From Pseudoxanthomonas sp. SL93 (GTDB lineage: Bacteria; Pseudomonadota; Gammaproteobacteria; Xanthomonadales; Xanthomonadaceae): a DNA stretch of 64,000 bases. Below are positions 56,385-64,000 of this stretch, piece by piece. The notes under the pieces are model-generated. The model ran no database searches, was not told where the DNA came from, and was given only the letters and a program-made list of their open reading frames with translations. The stretch lies in assembly GCF_026625825.1 (NCBI RefSeq), contig NZ_CP113065.1:1302001-1366000 (forward strand), read 5' to 3'. Position 1 is the stretch's first letter, and every line of letters starts with the position of its first letter. Position numbers and translations under genes: made by a program.

Positions 56385-58250
56385 CTAGATGCCGCGAACG
56401 ACGCGGAAACCCACCCGCGCATTAGTCATATCCGAATCCGAGGACGAACGCCACGCCGCGCGCGCATGCGCCGGCGAACTGGCCCAGGAACCGCCGCGGA
56501 CCACGCGCGAGCGGCAGCCGGGATTGAACCACGCCGCGCCGTCGGCCGGCGCGCGCCGGTAGCTGGCGTGCCAGCAGTCGGCGACCCACTCGCTGGTGTT
56601 GCCGCCCAGGTCCTTCAGGCCCCAGGCGTTGGCGCGGAAACGGCCGACCGGCGCCGGCCCCCAGTAGCCGTCGCCGTAACCGGTGAAGGCGTTGTTCCAG
56701 TGCCGCCCGCCGGGCGAGGTGTCGTTGCCGCCGGTGAGGTTGCCGAAGCCGCGCGGCGGCTGTGCGTTGCCCCACGGGTAGCGGCCCTGCTGGCCGGCAC
56801 GCAGGGCATATTCGTACTCGGCCTCGCTGGGCAGGCGGTAGCTGTGCCCGGTCTGCCCGGCCAGCCATTCGGCGTAGGCTTCCGCGTCGTAGACGCTGAC
56901 GTGCAACACCGGCATGTCGTCGCTGGCCGGCTCGCCGGCGTAGTCCGACCGCCAGTCCACGCCGCTGCGCCGCACGAAGTTGCCGCTGCGCTCGTCATAG
57001 ACGATGGAGTGCCCGCGGCGCGTGGCGCGGGGTCGGTACTGGGTGGCTTCCACGAAGCGGCGGAACTCGCCCACCGTCACCGCATGGCGCGACATGGCGA
57101 AGCCGCGGTCGAAGCGGACGTAGTGCGCGGGTTTTTCGGCATCGGCGGCCTCCGGTTCGTCGTCGGCGGCGCCCATGCGGAAACCGCCATGCGGCACCAC
57201 CACCATCTCCGGCCCGCGGCCACCGTGGTACAGCGCATCGGTGAACGCCTGGCCCGGGCGGAACAGACCGTAGTGGGTGGCCAGGTCGATGCGCTGGCGG
57301 AAATCCGCCGCCACGCGATTACCCGGTTCGGCGATGCGCAGCACTTCGGCCAGCTTGCCGCGCGCGTCCTTCAGGCCCGCTGCCGTGGTGACGTCGCGCA
57401 GGCCGCTGTCGCGCAGTTCGACGATGCGCGCAAGACGGATGGCCTCGACGCGCTGCCGCGCATCGGCCACCGTATCGGCGTCTTCGCGCACCTTCGCCGC
57501 ATGGCCCAGCCAGCGACGTGCGGTGTCGAAATCGCTGGCCAGCGCCGCGTCTTCCGCGCGCCGGATCATCGCGCTTTCCACCGCGGCCACGCCTTGCCGT
57601 GCGCGGGGCTGTCCCGCTTTCCATTTCAGCACTTCACGGAACCCGGCGAGCGCACCACCGCCGTTTTCGCCCAGCCTGCCTTCGCGCAGGGCGCGCTCGC
57701 TGGCCAGGTTCAGCCGCGTGAGCTGCTCAACCTCGTCCACCCGCGCAAGATAGGCTTCCACCGCCTCGTCATCGGGCGACACGGTCCGCGCGACCGCGGC
57801 GATCTGGCGGGCACGGCGCAGCGATTCGGTGCGGTCTTCCGCCACCGCCAGTGCCTGCGCGCCCTGCGCCAGCAAGCGGTCCAGGCTGCGCTCCAGGCCC
57901 GCCTTTGCGCGGGCCTCGTCCGGCACCTGCCGCAACACGGCCAGGTAGAGCGGGATGGCATCGCCGGGAGTGTCGAACAGGCGCCCGTCGCGGAGGGCCT
58001 GGTCGGCGCGGCGCAGCGTGGCGGCGGTGGGCTCGTCCGCCAGGTCGACGGCGGGCGGCTGCCAGGTGAGTTCCTCGATACGGCTGTCGTCGCCACTGAC
58101 GGTCACGCTGGGCATGCGTGCCGGCCCGTCGGGCGTGCTGTCGTCCGTGGTCGGCGCGGCGTCGCGCGAACAGGCGCACAGCAGCAGCGAGGACAGCACC
58201 AGCATGTTGAGGATCGCGCGCAAACAACCTCCGTGCGTCGGGCGGGCCAT
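56385..58250 (-). CDS. Lipoprotein with helical repeats and an FGE/SUMF1 domain
   Basis: 621 residues: a lipoprotein signal (MLVLSSLLLCACS, lipobox-like LCAC), a long alpha-helical region with TPR-like pattern (about 60-350), then a formylglycine-generating-enzyme-like domain (about 370-621: FRMGAADDEPEAADAEKPAH, LPSEAEYEYALRAG, NTSEWVADCW, VRGGSW). The paired catalytic Cys of true FGE are not in position, so it is probably a binding or structural variant. An in-frame TTG at 58223, after GGAGG, gives a more compact signal peptide. Confidence 0.78.
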   Translation of the reverse strand: MARPTHGGCLRAILNMLVLSSLLLCACSRDAAPTTDDSTPDGPARMPSVTVSGDDSRIEELTWQPPAVDLADEPTAATLRRADQALRDGRLFDTPGDAIPLYLAVLRQVPDEARAKAGLERSLDRLLAQGAQALAVAEDRTESLRRARQIAAVARTVSPDDEAVEAYLARVDEVEQLTRLNLASERALREGRLGENGGGALAGFREVLKWKAGQPRARQGVAAVESAMIRRAEDAALASDFDTARRWLGHAAKVREDADTVADARQRVEAIRLARIVELRDSGLRDVTTAAGLKDARGKLAEVLRIAEPGNRVAADFRQRIDLATHYGLFRPGQAFTDALYHGGRGPEMVVVPHGGFRMGAADDEPEAADAEKPAHYVRFDRGFAMSRHAVTVGEFRRFVEATQYRPRATRRGHSIVYDERSGNFVRRSGVDWRSDYAGEPASDDMPVLHVSVYDAEAYAEWLAGQTGHSYRLPSEAEYEYALRAGQQGRYPWGNAQPPRGFGNLTGGNDTSPGGRHWNNAFTGYGDGYWGPAPVGRFRANAWGLKDLGGNTSEWVADCWHASYRRAPADGAAWFNPGCRSRVVRGGSWASSPAHARAAWRSSSDSDMTNARVGFRVVRGI

Positions 58251-58340
58251 CGCCCGACCTGAACGGACAAAGTGGCCCGGCCGTGCGACGTTAGGCTATT
58301 GTCCCCTGCCTGAGCAAACGACGCACCTCGCGGAGATTTC

Positions 58341-59450
58341 GTGCCCCACTGGATAGACAACCCCACCGTGCTGGACGCGTACCTGCAGTCCCGCCCGGCC
58401 CGCATCGGCCTGGATACCGAATTCGTCCGCGAACGCACGTACTGGCCGCAGCTCGCACTGGTGCAGATCGCGGTGAACGACGAAGTGCTGCTGGTGGATC
58501 CGCTGGCGCCCGGCATGGCCGATGCCCTGCGGCCCTGGCTGACCGACACCAGCATCACCAAGGTCATGCACAGCGCCAGTGAAGACCTGGTGGCGTTCAA
58601 GTTCACCTGCGGCGTGCTGCCCACGCCGTTGTTCGACACGCAGATCGCCGCCGCCCTGGCCGGCGTGGCCGCGGGCATCGGCTATCAGAAACTGGTCGAA
58701 CGCATCACCGGCGTCACCCTGCCAAAGGGCGAGACGCGCTCGGACTGGCTGCGCCGGCCGTTGAGCGAGTCGCAACTGCACTATGCCGCCGACGACGTGC
58801 GCTACCTGTTCGCCGTGCACGACGCGCTGGAGGCCCAGCTTCGCGACACCGGACGCCTGCAATGGCTGCAGGACGACTGCGCGCGCTTTGTCGAACTGGC
58901 TGCGCAGGACGACCTGGAACGCTGGCCGCACCTGTCCATGCGCAGCGCGCAGTTCCTCGACGCGGGCGCGCAACGCCGGCTGGTCCGCCTGCTGCGCTGG
59001 CGCGACGTGCAGGCACGCAGCAGCGACAAGCCGCGCAGCTGGATCCTGGACAACGAACTGGCGGTGGGACTGGCGCGCAATCCGCCCGAGGATCGCGCCG
59101 CGCTGCAGAAGGTGTTCGACGCGCAACCCAAGGCGCCGCGCAAGCTGGCCGATGCCGTCTGGACGGCGCTCACCACACCCTTGGCTGACGAAGACGACAC
59201 GCCACTGGCCCGCAATGCCAGCGACGGCGACAAGGCGGCGCTGAAGCGCTTGCAGGATGCGGTGTCCCAGCGCAGTGCCGACCTTGGCCTGCCCGATGGC
59301 GTGCTGGCGTCGCGCCGGTACCTGGAAGCGCTGCTGGAATCCGGCGATTGGCCCGCGGCGCTTTCCGGCTGGCGCCGGGCCGAACTGGAGCCCGTGCTGG
59401 CGCCGTTGCTGAACCCGGCAGGCTTGGCATCGCCCACGCCTGCGGGCTAG
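58341..59450 (+). CDS. rnd: Ribonuclease D
   Basis: A 3'-5' exonuclease for tRNA maturation. The 369-residue protein has the DEDD site ([34 protein letters not shown]) and an HRDC domain at about 205-285. The GTG start has CGGAGA upstream. The C-terminal part beyond 290 is less conserved. Its stop codon is part of the -10 box of the tRNA-Ala promoter. Confidence 0.94.
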   Translation: MPHWIDNPTVLDAYLQSRPARIGLDTEFVRERTYWPQLALVQIAVNDEVLLVDPLAPGMADALRPWLTDTSITKVMHSASEDLVAFKFTCGVLPTPLFDTQIAAALAGVAAGIGYQKLVERITGVTLPKGETRSDWLRRPLSESQLHYAADDVRYLFAVHDALEAQLRDTGRLQWLQDDCARFVELAAQDDLERWPHLSMRSAQFLDAGAQRRLVRLLRWRDVQARSSDKPRSWILDNELAVGLARNPPEDRAALQKVFDAQPKAPRKLADAVWTALTTPLADEDDTPLARNASDGDKAALKRLQDAVSQRSADLGLPDGVLASRRYLEALLESGDWPAALSGWRRAELEPVLAPLLNPAGLASPTPAG

Positions 59451-59453
59451 AAT
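59424..59453 (+). promoter_or_regulatory. tRNA-Ala promoter inside the rnd 3' end
   Basis: TTGGCA at 59424-59429 and TAGAAT at 59448-59453 with 18 bp between. The TAG of rnd's stop is the first half of the -10 box. Transcription would start near 59460. Confidence 0.65.
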
Positions 59454-59468
59454 CGCCGCGTCCATACC

Positions 59469-59544
<76 letters not shown>

Positions 59545-59552
59545 AACATCAG

Positions 59553-59581
59553 AAAGGCCAGGCGAAAGCCTGGCCTTTTTT
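59553..59581 (+). terminator. Intrinsic terminator of tRNA-Ala
   Basis: Stem AAGGCCAGGC/GCCTGGCCTT, GAAA tetraloop, six T in the tail. Confidence 0.94.
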
Positions 59582-59612
59582 GTTGCCCGCGGTCCGCCGC
59601 CGGTACGGACAA

Positions 59613-59646
59613 AGAAAAGGCCCGCCGGCAGTACGCCGACGGGCCC
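59613..59646 (-). terminator. Intrinsic terminator of the TonB receptor gene
   Basis: Read on the minus strand, a GGCCCGTCGGC-type stem pairs with GCCGGCGGGCC (one G-U), then TTTTCTTT, 22 bp past the receptor stop. Confidence 0.85.
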
Positions 59647-59667
59647 GATCAAGTCCCGGGAGGAGGA

Positions 59668-62415
59668 TCAGAACTTGTAGTTCACGCCCAGCAGGTAGGT
59701 ACGACCCCACTCGATGTATTCCAGCGGACGGTCCTTCGTGCCGGCATAGGTCTGGTAAGCCTCATCGGTGAGGTTGCTCACCTGGAACAGGATGCTCAGC
59801 CCACCCAGTGCATGGCCGTCGGCGAACGAGTAGCTCACCTGCGCATCGGTGATGTCCTCGCCGACCACGTAGCGCAGCGTACGGTCGCCGTCGAAGTTGC
59901 CGATCTCACCGATGAAGTCCGAACGCTTGCGCTGGCTGACGCGCGCTTCGAATCCGTTGCGTTCGTAGTACGCGGTCAGGTTGTACACGCGCTCGGACAG
60001 GCCGGGCAGCATGATGTTCTCCGTACCCACGCTGTTCGTCGCGCCGGGGGGCGGCGGGATGGTGATGTCGCTGTCGTTGAAGCCGGCGCTGGCGATGACG
60101 CCGAAGCCCGCCAGCGTTTCGCTGAACAGGTCGAACGGAATCGACGCCGTCAGTTCCAGGCCTTTCAGCGTGCCACCCTCGCCGTTGTATGGCGACGTGA
60201 AACGACCGGTGGTCTGGGTCGGCGGCTCGCCCGGACCCGGCACGTAGTCCACCAGGAAATCGGTGAAGTCGTAGCCATCGCGCGACTCGGTGAAGATGTA
60301 GGTGCGCAGGTCCTTGTAGAAGAAGGCGGCCGAGATGTACGCCTTGGTGCCGAAGTACTTCTCGTACGACAGGTCGAAGGCATACGCACGCCACGGATCC
60401 AGTTCCGGGTTGCCGCCGCTGCCGCCGGGTTCACCGGTGGCGGTGTTGACGCCGAACTCCAGCGAGGCACGCAGCTCATCCACGCGGGGACGGGCCACCT
60501 GCTCGGCCAGGCCGACGCGCAGCGTCTGGTCGGCAGGCAGCGAGAATGCCAGGTTCAGGCTCGGCAGCACATCGGTGTAGGTCTTGCCGCGTTCGATCGG
60601 CTGCACTTCACTGCCGGCCGGCTGCGTGCTGTCCCAGTAGCGCGAGCTGGACGACTGGTCCACATGCTGGACCTGCACGCCGATATTGCCGCGCACCGGC
60701 ACCGAACCCCATTCCGTGTCGATGTTGGCGCGCACGAAGCCGGTGGTGATTTCTTCGTTGACGTCCCACGCCTTCGGAATCAGGTACGACAGGTTGTCGA
60801 CCGGATTGAAGGTCATGTAACGCGCGACAGCGGCCGGCACGTTCCAGGACGGGATGTAGCCGACGCCGGCAAAGTTCAGGTCGACCAGTCCGTACTGCAG
60901 GTCGGAACCGATCGGCGTGACACCCTGCGGGCCCAGGTTGATGTTGCCTTCCGGCTGGCGCTTCAGCTTGTGGCGGTCGGCGTAGTTGACGCCCACGTCG
61001 AAGTCGGCGAACCAGCCCAGCATTTCCGGCGCCGGCAGCGTGGCGGCCAGCTTGAAGGCCTTCAGTTCGTCTTCGACCTTGGGGGTCTTGCCGTAGCCCG
61101 AGCCATAGATGGTGTTGGCCAGGTACAGCGATTCGGGATTGGAATAGTCGAAGCCCGGATTCAGCTGCGAGAAGCCGCCGCTGCGGAAGGCCAGCGCCAC
61201 CGAATCCAGTTGCGGCGCGGGCAGCAGCTGGGTGTTGTTCTCCAGGTTGATCTCGTCGCGCTTGGTCTTGGACCAGCTGAGGTCGGCGACGATCCTGGCC
61301 TGGCCCACGTTGAACTCGTTGTTCCAGCCGAACGCGTTGATCTCGTCTTCGCGGTAGTTGTACATGCCGCGCACCAGCGGGTACACGTTGTTGGCGGTGC
61401 CGCCGGTGAACGTGTTGTTGCCGTTGATGACGGGGTTGGTGACGTTCAGGCGGCCATAGCCACCGTTGTAGTCACCGATGTGCACTTCGAACTGGTTGGC
61501 CGTGTTGACCTGCTCGGCCTCGGAGTAGAACAGGTCCAGCGTGCTGGTCCAGGCATTGGACGGCCGGAACTGCAGGGTCGCCATCACGCCGTCGCGCTTG
61601 GTTTCGCCGGTGCGGCGCAGGGCCTTGATGCCGTCGGAGTAGAACGTGCCCGCGGGCACGCCGGGACGCCAGCCGTCACCGATGGCCTGCCACGGCTCGT
61701 AAAGGCCCACCTGGTTTTCCTGGATGGGCGTGGTGGAGTGCGAGTAGCCGATCGAGAAGCCGAAGGTGCGGGCTTCGTTCTGGGTGATATAGCTGGCGTT
61801 GATGCGTTCGCCATAGGCGGAGGCATCGGCGGCCGCGCCGAGGGAGTTGCGCTGGCCACGGAAGCCGATGGCACCCACCGGCGCGTCGAAGCTCAGCGGA
61901 CGCACGGTCTGCATGTCCACCGTGCCCGACAGGCCCTGGCCGACCAGGCTGGCATCGGGCGTCTTGTACACGGTCACGCCGCTCACCAGCTCCGACGGAT
62001 ACTGGTCGAACTCGACGCTGCGGTTGTCGCCGGTGCTGACCATCTCGCGGCCGTTCAACAGCGTGGTGGAGAAGTCGGGGGACAGGCCGCGCACGCTGAT
62101 GACCTGCGCGCGACCGGCGACGCGCTGCGCCGCCAGGCCCGGCAGGCGGGCCAGCGATTCGGCGATGCTGACGTCCGGCAGCTTGCCGATGTCTTCCGCC
62201 GAGATCGCCTCGACGATGGAGGTGGAATCACGCTTGACCGAGATGGCGCTCTCGATGCCGCGGCGGATGCCGGTCACCACGACGGTGTCCAGCTCGGTGG
62301 CATCCTGCGTCTGTGCCGGTGCCGGTTCGGCCGTCTGGGCCTGCACGCCGGTCGCGGTCAGCGTCATGGCAGACGCCAGCGCCGCGCTCAGCATATTGCG
62401 CTTGAGTTGCAACAT
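59668..62415 (-). CDS. TonB-dependent receptor, Xanthomonas-Caulobacter type
   Basis: 915 residues with a signal peptide (ending TGVQAQ), a plug domain (about 45-175: LDTVVVTGIRRGIESAISVKR, then ADQ-type DIGKLPDVSIAESLARLPGL) and a 22-strand barrel ending YLLGVNYKF. The plug signature belongs to the Xanthomonas-Caulobacter subfamily (TIGR01782), whose members often import plant or oligosaccharide-derived compounds. The start follows GGAGAGGGG. Two esterase genes next door suggest an ester or glycoside ligand, but a siderophore is not excluded. Confidence 0.93.
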   Translation of the reverse strand: MLQLKRNMLSAALASAMTLTATGVQAQTAEPAPAQTQDATELDTVVVTGIRRGIESAISVKRDSTSIVEAISAEDIGKLPDVSIAESLARLPGLAAQRVAGRAQVISVRGLSPDFSTTLLNGREMVSTGDNRSVEFDQYPSELVSGVTVYKTPDASLVGQGLSGTVDMQTVRPLSFDAPVGAIGFRGQRNSLGAAADASAYGERINASYITQNEARTFGFSIGYSHSTTPIQENQVGLYEPWQAIGDGWRPGVPAGTFYSDGIKALRRTGETKRDGVMATLQFRPSNAWTSTLDLFYSEAEQVNTANQFEVHIGDYNGGYGRLNVTNPVINGNNTFTGGTANNVYPLVRGMYNYREDEINAFGWNNEFNVGQARIVADLSWSKTKRDEINLENNTQLLPAPQLDSVALAFRSGGFSQLNPGFDYSNPESLYLANTIYGSGYGKTPKVEDELKAFKLAATLPAPEMLGWFADFDVGVNYADRHKLKRQPEGNINLGPQGVTPIGSDLQYGLVDLNFAGVGYIPSWNVPAAVARYMTFNPVDNLSYLIPKAWDVNEEITTGFVRANIDTEWGSVPVRGNIGVQVQHVDQSSSSRYWDSTQPAGSEVQPIERGKTYTDVLPSLNLAFSLPADQTLRVGLAEQVARPRVDELRASLEFGVNTATGEPGGSGGNPELDPWRAYAFDLSYEKYFGTKAYISAAFFYKDLRTYIFTESRDGYDFTDFLVDYVPGPGEPPTQTTGRFTSPYNGEGGTLKGLELTASIPFDLFSETLAGFGVIASAGFNDSDITIPPPPGATNSVGTENIMLPGLSERVYNLTAYYERNGFEARVSQRKRSDFIGEIGNFDGDRTLRYVVGEDITDAQVSYSFADGHALGGLSILFQVSNLTDEAYQTYAGTKDRPLEYIEWGRTYLLGVNYKF

Positions 62416-62552
62416 ATTCCCCTCTCCAAGGACGTTGTGTGCGGTGATCCGGGTGCGTCGCAGGATGCGATCGCCCGGGTCTGCTACGCCGGGGCGATGG
62501 GCCCCGGAACGTGCGGCAATGGTAGTCGCGGCCGCAGCTGCACAAATTCCCC

Positions 62553-62566
62553 TGCATACGTATTCA
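62553..62566. promoter_or_regulatory. Possible LacI-type operator upstream of the TonB receptor
   Basis: TGCATACGTATTCA is a 14-bp near palindrome with a central CG and one mismatched pair. It sits 138 bp before the receptor ATG in the 237-bp gap; TTGCAAAA to its side may be a -35. Family assignment is speculative. Confidence 0.35.
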
Positions 62567-62652
62567 TCAGGTTTTGCAAGGCTTTGCGTAACACCCGTTC
62601 CATACGGAAACCTGCCCGATGGCGCGCGGGTACCGGGTGTGTCCGTGCGCAT

Positions 62653-63558
62653 TCAGGGTGAAAGCAGGAACACCAGCGGCACCTCGATGCGTTCCCGCCA
62701 CGCCGCCTCGTTGTGTTCGGCGCCGGTGTATCGGCGCGTGATCCAGTCCTTGCCCGCGCGGTAACCCTTCGCCTGCATCAGCGGATCGACGCGTTGCTGG
62801 TAAGGCTCATAGGACGCGTCGATCGTGGCGGTGCCGTAGTCGAAGTACCAGCGGAGCGTTCCCGCCTGCGGCAGGTGCGCGGCCAGGTAATCCACGACGA
62901 TGCCCTGCCCGGCCGGCCAGTGGGTCGACACACAGCCTGCGCGGCCGAAGATGTTCGGGTGTTCCGTCACGGCATAGGCCGAGATCAGCCCACCCAGGCT
63001 GGACCCCATCACCGCCGTGTCTTCCGGTCCGGTCAACGTGCGGTAGTGCGTATCCACGAACGGCTTGAGTTCTTCCACGAGGAATCGCAGGTACGCGTCG
63101 GATGAAAGATCGACGACCGGAAACGGCGGATCGCCGATGTTCGGCGTGAACGACGCCGCGGTGATGGGCTTGCGGGGCATGTACTCCTGCAGACGCCGCG
63201 GTGTGTTCCAGACAGCCACCACGATGGCTTCGCGCACTTGGCCAGTTGAGACCAGCCGCGTCATCGCCTCGTCCACAGCCCAGTCGATGCCGGTGTAGGA
63301 CGTGGCGGGGTCGAAGACGTTCTGGCCGTCGTGCATGTACAGCACCGGGTAGCGCTGGTGATCGGATGAGGCGTAGCCGGGCGGAAGCCAGACATCGACA
63401 TTCCGCGCCGGTACGTGGCCCGACGGAAAATCCCCATGCCGCTCCACGTGGCCGGTAATCCCATCGCCCGTCACGCGCTGCGGCGCGTCCCGCGCGAAGG
63501 CCGACACCGCCAGCCACATCATCAGCGCAGCGATCAACCCGACGTATCTGTTATGCAT
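62653..63558 (-). CDS. Secreted esterase (PF00756-like)
   Basis: A 301-residue secreted alpha/beta hydrolase. A signal peptide (ending AFARDA) precedes the NVDVWLPPGY and YPVLYMHDGQNVFDP strands; the nucleophile is Ser in MGSSLGGLIS, with a plausible Asp and the His in GAEHNEAAWRER. The family includes feruloyl, S-formylglutathione and enterobactin esterases. The start is the ATG giving MHNRYVGLIAAL. It lies just beyond the TonB receptor, in the same direction. Confidence 0.85.
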   Translation of the reverse strand: MHNRYVGLIAALMMWLAVSAFARDAPQRVTGDGITGHVERHGDFPSGHVPARNVDVWLPPGYASSDHQRYPVLYMHDGQNVFDPATSYTGIDWAVDEAMTRLVSTGQVREAIVVAVWNTPRRLQEYMPRKPITAASFTPNIGDPPFPVVDLSSDAYLRFLVEELKPFVDTHYRTLTGPEDTAVMGSSLGGLISAYAVTEHPNIFGRAGCVSTHWPAGQGIVVDYLAAHLPQAGTLRWYFDYGTATIDASYEPYQQRVDPLMQAKGYRAGKDWITRRYTGAEHNEAAWRERIEVPLVFLLSP

Positions 63559-63568
63559 GTCAACCTCA

Positions 63569-64000
63569 TCAGTGCGTGCGTCGCACGCCGTAGGCCCATT
63601 CAAGAAATAGAGGAAACATCCGTCGCCATGCAGCCTGCTCGTGCCGGCCACCGTCCAGGTGCCAGAGAACCACGTCGGCGGATGTGGCTGTCGGATCCAC
63701 GGGATCCACCTCCACCACGAATCCGCGCTGGGCCAGGCCCGGCTGCACCCGCCGGTCACCATCGCGGTAACCAAGGACGAGGTCGCGCACATCGTCCATC
63801 GCGTCGTTCACGCCGTCGGCATCGCGGTCATCGGTTTCTTCCTGGGTGCCAACCGAAAACCACCAGCGCGTGCCGCGGGGTGCCGGCGTCGATGCGACCC
63901 GCTGCTGGGCAAGACGCGATGATTGAGGGGAACCGGCATCGGCGGGCAACCAGAATGACGGCGAGAATGCGCCCACGGTGCCGAACACGTCGGGATACTG
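63569..64000 (-). CDS. Second esterase, C-terminal part, cut by window end
   Basis: 144 codons are visible, without a start. FGTVGAFSPSFWLPAD is the post-nucleophile part of the same esterase family, followed by WFSVGTQEETDDRDADGVNDAMDD and a C-terminal HLDGGRHEQAAWRRMFP with the His. Its stop is 10 nt before the next esterase start; the two look like a tandem pair. The nucleophile region lies outside the window. Confidence 0.75.
   Translation of the reverse strand, partial: QYPDVFGTVGAFSPSFWLPADAGSPQSSRLAQQRVASTPAPRGTRWWFSVGTQEETDDRDADGVNDAMDDVRDLVLGYRDGDRRVQPGLAQRGFVVEVDPVDPTATSADVVLWHLDGGRHEQAAWRRMFPLFLEWAYGVRRTH

Overview
The window is high-GC, densely packed DNA from a gammaproteobacterium of the Xanthomonadaceae (Lysobacteraceae). 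The best guess is the Pseudoxanthomonas/Stenotrophomonas/Xanthomonas neighbourhood; genus is inferred, not proven. Lineage markers are the arginine pathway through N-acetylcitrulline (acetylornithine carbamoyltransferase, acetylcitrulline deacetylase, fused acetylglutamate synthase-kinase), a TrpR-like gene heading the his operon, a FimX-type c-di-GMP receptor, a Xanthomonas-Caulobacter type TonB receptor, and several families of GTAG/REP-like palindromes.

Layout. 1-6.3 kb: minus-strand histidine operon hisR-like-hisG-D-C-B-H-A-F, almost every junction an ATGA-type overlap, under a perfect palindromic operator. 6.4-8.3 kb: 7TM diguanylate cyclase. 8.4-11.7 kb: hisS and an unusually long histidine ammonia-lyase-like gene. 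11.8 kb: tRNA-Pro(CGG). 12.3-18.0 kb: pgaABCD for poly-beta-1,6-GlcNAc export, preceded by a sigma-54-like promoter. 18.0-28.9 kb: one long minus-strand arginine/proline cluster (argF'-argG-GNAT-argE'-argB-GNAT-argC-argH-yciI-proB-proA). 28.9-29.1 kb: a leader that looks like an arginine attenuator. 29.1-36.6 kb: cysS, sufE, an MFS exporter, a tailed zinc-less DksA, yidD, pyrC and an M23 peptidase. 36.7-46 kb: a papain-fold hydrolase, a second diguanylate cyclase, folE2, a degenerate squalene-synthase-like gene, the mupP-ubiG-mtaD block, efp and epmB. 46-53 kb: fimX, htpX, gluQ, and phaB-phaR-phaB2. 53-58 kb: small envelope proteins, an orphan contractile-tube-like protein beside an 85-bp tandem palindromic repeat, VOC and SRPBCC proteins, an M48 protease and an FGE-domain lipoprotein. 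58-64 kb: rnd, tRNA-Ala(CGC), a TonB-dependent receptor and two esterases, the last cut by the window end.

How it works together. Amino-acid biosynthesis (His, Arg, Pro) fills most of the first half, with two apparent control modes: repressor-operator for his and, by my reading, ribosome-mediated attenuation for arg. A cyclic-di-GMP theme (two GGDEF enzymes and FimX) accompanies the PNAG exopolysaccharide operon, a known c-di-GMP target in other bacteria.

The strongest candidate for something undescribed is the arg leader at 28.90-29.07 kb. Next come the 85-bp palindromic array beside an orphan gp19-like gene, the sigma-54-like leaderless pgaA promoter, and heptamer repeats lying inside the argF'/argG coding ends.
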